A DNA stretch of 6,810 nt from JANRKG01 sp033763635. GTDB taxonomy: Bacteria > Cyanobacteriota > Cyanobacteriia > GCF-001939115. The notes beneath the pieces were generated by a model. That model searched no databases. It was not told the origin of the DNA and worked only from the letters and a program-made list of their open reading frames with translations. Of this stretch, positions 6,147 through 6,810 are shown one piece after another (within the stretch, counting starts at the first letter, position 1; each line of letters starts with the position of its first letter). A program made the position numbers and the translations under genes. Location: NCBI GenBank assembly GCA_033763635.1, contig JANRKG010000367.1, positions 1-6,810 of the forward strand. Direction: 5' to 3'.

Positions 6147-6554
6147 CTAATCGCTTGAACTCACAGGTATCCCCTCTACCCCCAAAAATGATTGAATCGA
6201 TCGCATGAAATCTTCTAGTTGGGAGAGAAGGGACATGATCTCCTCAGACTGCTCATTGAGTGCCTGCTGTTCCAAGTCTTCTGCCAGTGATTGAATCGTC
6301 GCAGCCCCAATATTGGCACTGGACCCCTTAATCTTATGGGCAGTTTGAGCGACTCGTGCAAAATCCTGTTCATTCACAGCCTGTTTTGCCCGGTCTACAT
6401 AAGGTTGGTTATCTTCTACGAACAAAGCGAGAAGTTCCAGCGCAAATGCTTCGTCCCCTTGAGCAACCTGATGGAGATAATTCCAATCAATGAACGTATT
6501 CATATCTATCGGTAGCCTATCCGTATAGATTCTGTTTTGCCAATCAGCAGCCAT
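6147..6554 (-). CDS. Hpt-domain histidine phosphotransfer protein
   Basis: 135 aa, a stand-alone Hpt module. The phosphoacceptor is H73 in HKIKGSSANIGA (73-84), matching the family pattern HxxKGxSxxxGA. Flanking helices (DEAFALELLALFVEDNQPYVDRAKQ region 34-58 and the Leu/Glu-rich 88-124) complete the four-helix bundle. Such proteins relay phosphate between a hybrid kinase and a receiver aspartate. The ATG at 6554 is supported by a good Shine-Dalgarno, GAGGAA at 6565-6560 with 5 nt spacing; the internal Met18 lacks one, so the ~17-residue N-terminal extension before the Hpt fold is probably real. The next gene, 26 bp on, is the REC-PP2C protein, so its receiver is the likely phosphate partner (inference). 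No cognate kinase is present in the window. Confidence 0.9.
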   Translation of the reverse strand: MAADWQNRIYTDRLPIDMNTFIDWNYLHQVAQGDEAFALELLALFVEDNQPYVDRAKQAVNEQDFARVAQTAHKIKGSSANIGAATIQSLAEDLEQQALNEQSEEIMSLLSQLEDFMRSIQSFLGVEGIPVSSSD

Positions 6555-6559
6555 AAAAG

Positions 6560-6565
6560 TTCCTC
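6560..6565 (-). promoter_or_regulatory. Ribosome binding site of the Hpt gene
   Basis: GAGGAA on the minus strand, 5 nt before the ATG. It is the clearest Shine-Dalgarno on the minus strand in this window and decides between the two candidate Hpt starts (6554 rather than 6503). Confidence 0.7.
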
Positions 6566-6618
6566 AAGGATGGATTGGGGAAGGGAAGGGGTTCTATGTG
6601 GGTGTCAGATGCAATTAA

Positions 6619-6639
6619 TATTCCCACTCCCAGGGAATA
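6619..6639. repeat. Perfect inverted repeat 1 in the Hpt-pdxJ spacer
   Basis: Arms TATTCCC (6619-6625) and GGGAATA (6633-6639) with a 7-nt spacer. It sits in the 192 bp divergent spacer, about 65 bp upstream of the Hpt start and 108 bp upstream of pdxJ. No T run follows on either strand, so it is not a terminator; an operator for a dimeric regulator or a 5' UTR hairpin would both fit. Confidence 0.4.
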
Positions 6640-6648
6640 GAGACGCAA

Positions 6649-6667
6649 ATCACAGGAACCCTGTGAT
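6649..6667. repeat. Perfect inverted repeat 2 in the Hpt-pdxJ spacer
   Basis: Arms ATCACAGG (6649-6656) and CCTGTGAT (6660-6667) separated by AAC; all eight pairs match. It lies about 41 bp upstream of the candidate pdxJ -10 box and 9 bp after inverted repeat 1. The GTGA/TCAC-type core and upstream location suggest a dimeric regulator site, but I cannot assign the protein. No T run follows, so termination is unlikely. Confidence 0.5.
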
Positions 6668-6707
6668 CAGATCATTCCTTTTGAGCAGGGGCGCGATCGG
6701 GAATCGT

Positions 6708-6713
6708 TAGAAT
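6708..6713 (+). promoter_or_regulatory. Candidate -10 box of pdxJ
   Basis: TAGAAT matches the -10 consensus at 5 of 6 positions. The expected transcript start near 6720 would give a 5' leader of about 27 nt containing the Shine-Dalgarno. The only -35-like hexamer, TTGAGC at 6681-6686, is 21 bp away, which is too far for a standard promoter, so an activator or a different start is possible. Confidence 0.35.
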
Positions 6714-6734
6714 AGAACCGTTGTTTTTTGAGAC

Positions 6735-6744
6735 GGGAGAAGGA
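6735..6744 (+). promoter_or_regulatory. Purine-rich ribosome binding site before the TTG start of pdxJ
   Basis: GGGAGAAGGA precedes the TTG at 6747; its GGGAG part has about 7 nt spacing. Together with the in-frame TGA at 6729-6731 it fixes the start, because no ATG or GTG lies between that stop and the conserved N-terminus. Confidence 0.65.
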
Positions 6745-6746
6745 CG

Positions 6747-6810
6747 TTGCCCACTCTTGGCGTGAATATTGACCATGTTGCAACCATTCGGCAGGCTCGC
6801 CGCACGGTAG
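6747..6810 (+). CDS. pdxJ: Pyridoxine 5'-phosphate synthase PdxJ, 5' part only
   Basis: Only the first 21 codons are present; the gene runs off the window end. The translation reads M(TTG)PTLGVNIDHVATIRQAR then RTV, the diagnostic PdxJ N-terminus with the GVNIDHVATIRQAR strand and loop that help form the active site. PdxJ condenses 1-deoxy-D-xylulose 5-phosphate with 3-amino-1-hydroxyacetone phosphate to make pyridoxine 5'-phosphate, the closing step of DXP-dependent vitamin B6 synthesis, in the cytoplasm. TTG is the only start available after an in-frame TGA at 6729; the next start-type codon, GTG at 6762, would remove conserved residues. The gene is divergent from the Hpt gene and shares its 192 bp spacer. 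Nothing can be said of the rest of the protein. Confidence 0.9.
   Translation, partial: MPTLGVNIDHVATIRQARRTV

Overview
The window looks like chromosomal DNA from a cyanobacterium. Two things point there. First, the core CGATCG of the cyanobacterial repeat HIP1 (GCGATCGC) occurs about two dozen times by eye in 6.8 kb, with one full octamer near 3849. Second, MenC and MenE, enzymes of the naphthoquinone branch that cyanobacteria use for phylloquinone, have cyanobacterial-type sequences. I cannot name a genus. No transposase, CRISPR array, rRNA or convincing tRNA is visible.

Layout. Positions 1-96 are a window edge plus an intrinsic terminator that serves the minus strand (61-96). Positions 297-4412 hold a tight minus-strand cluster transcribed menC -> menE -> rqcH. 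menC and menE overlap by 16 bp, and a 40 bp gap separates menE from rqcH. MenC makes o-succinylbenzoate and MenE activates it to the CoA thioester, two consecutive steps toward phylloquinone. The third gene encodes an NFACT/RqcH-type ribosome quality-control protein with no obvious metabolic link to the first two.

Positions 4426-6554 carry signalling genes: a single-domain STAS anti-sigma-factor antagonist on the plus strand, and on the minus strand, converging on it, an Hpt phosphotransfer protein followed 26 bp later by a response regulator fused to a PP2C/SpoIIE-type phosphatase. Together these are most of the parts of a phosphorelay-controlled partner-switching module: Hpt -> receiver -> phosphatase -> STAS. 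The anti-sigma-type serine kinase that would complete the circuit is not in the window. The only full gene starts facing away from each other, those of menC and the STAS gene, are about 13 bp apart.

Positions 6555-6746 are a divergent regulatory spacer with two perfect inverted repeats, a G-rich tract and a candidate -10 box. It leads into the first 21 codons of pdxJ (vitamin B6 synthesis), which starts with TTG and runs off the window.

Most of the window is ordinary housekeeping and signalling DNA. The best lead is the Hpt / REC-PP2C / STAS neighbourhood, which resembles the HptB-HsbR-HsbA arrangement of Pseudomonas but has a shorter phosphatase protein. All motif and count statements come from reading by eye; no database search was run.
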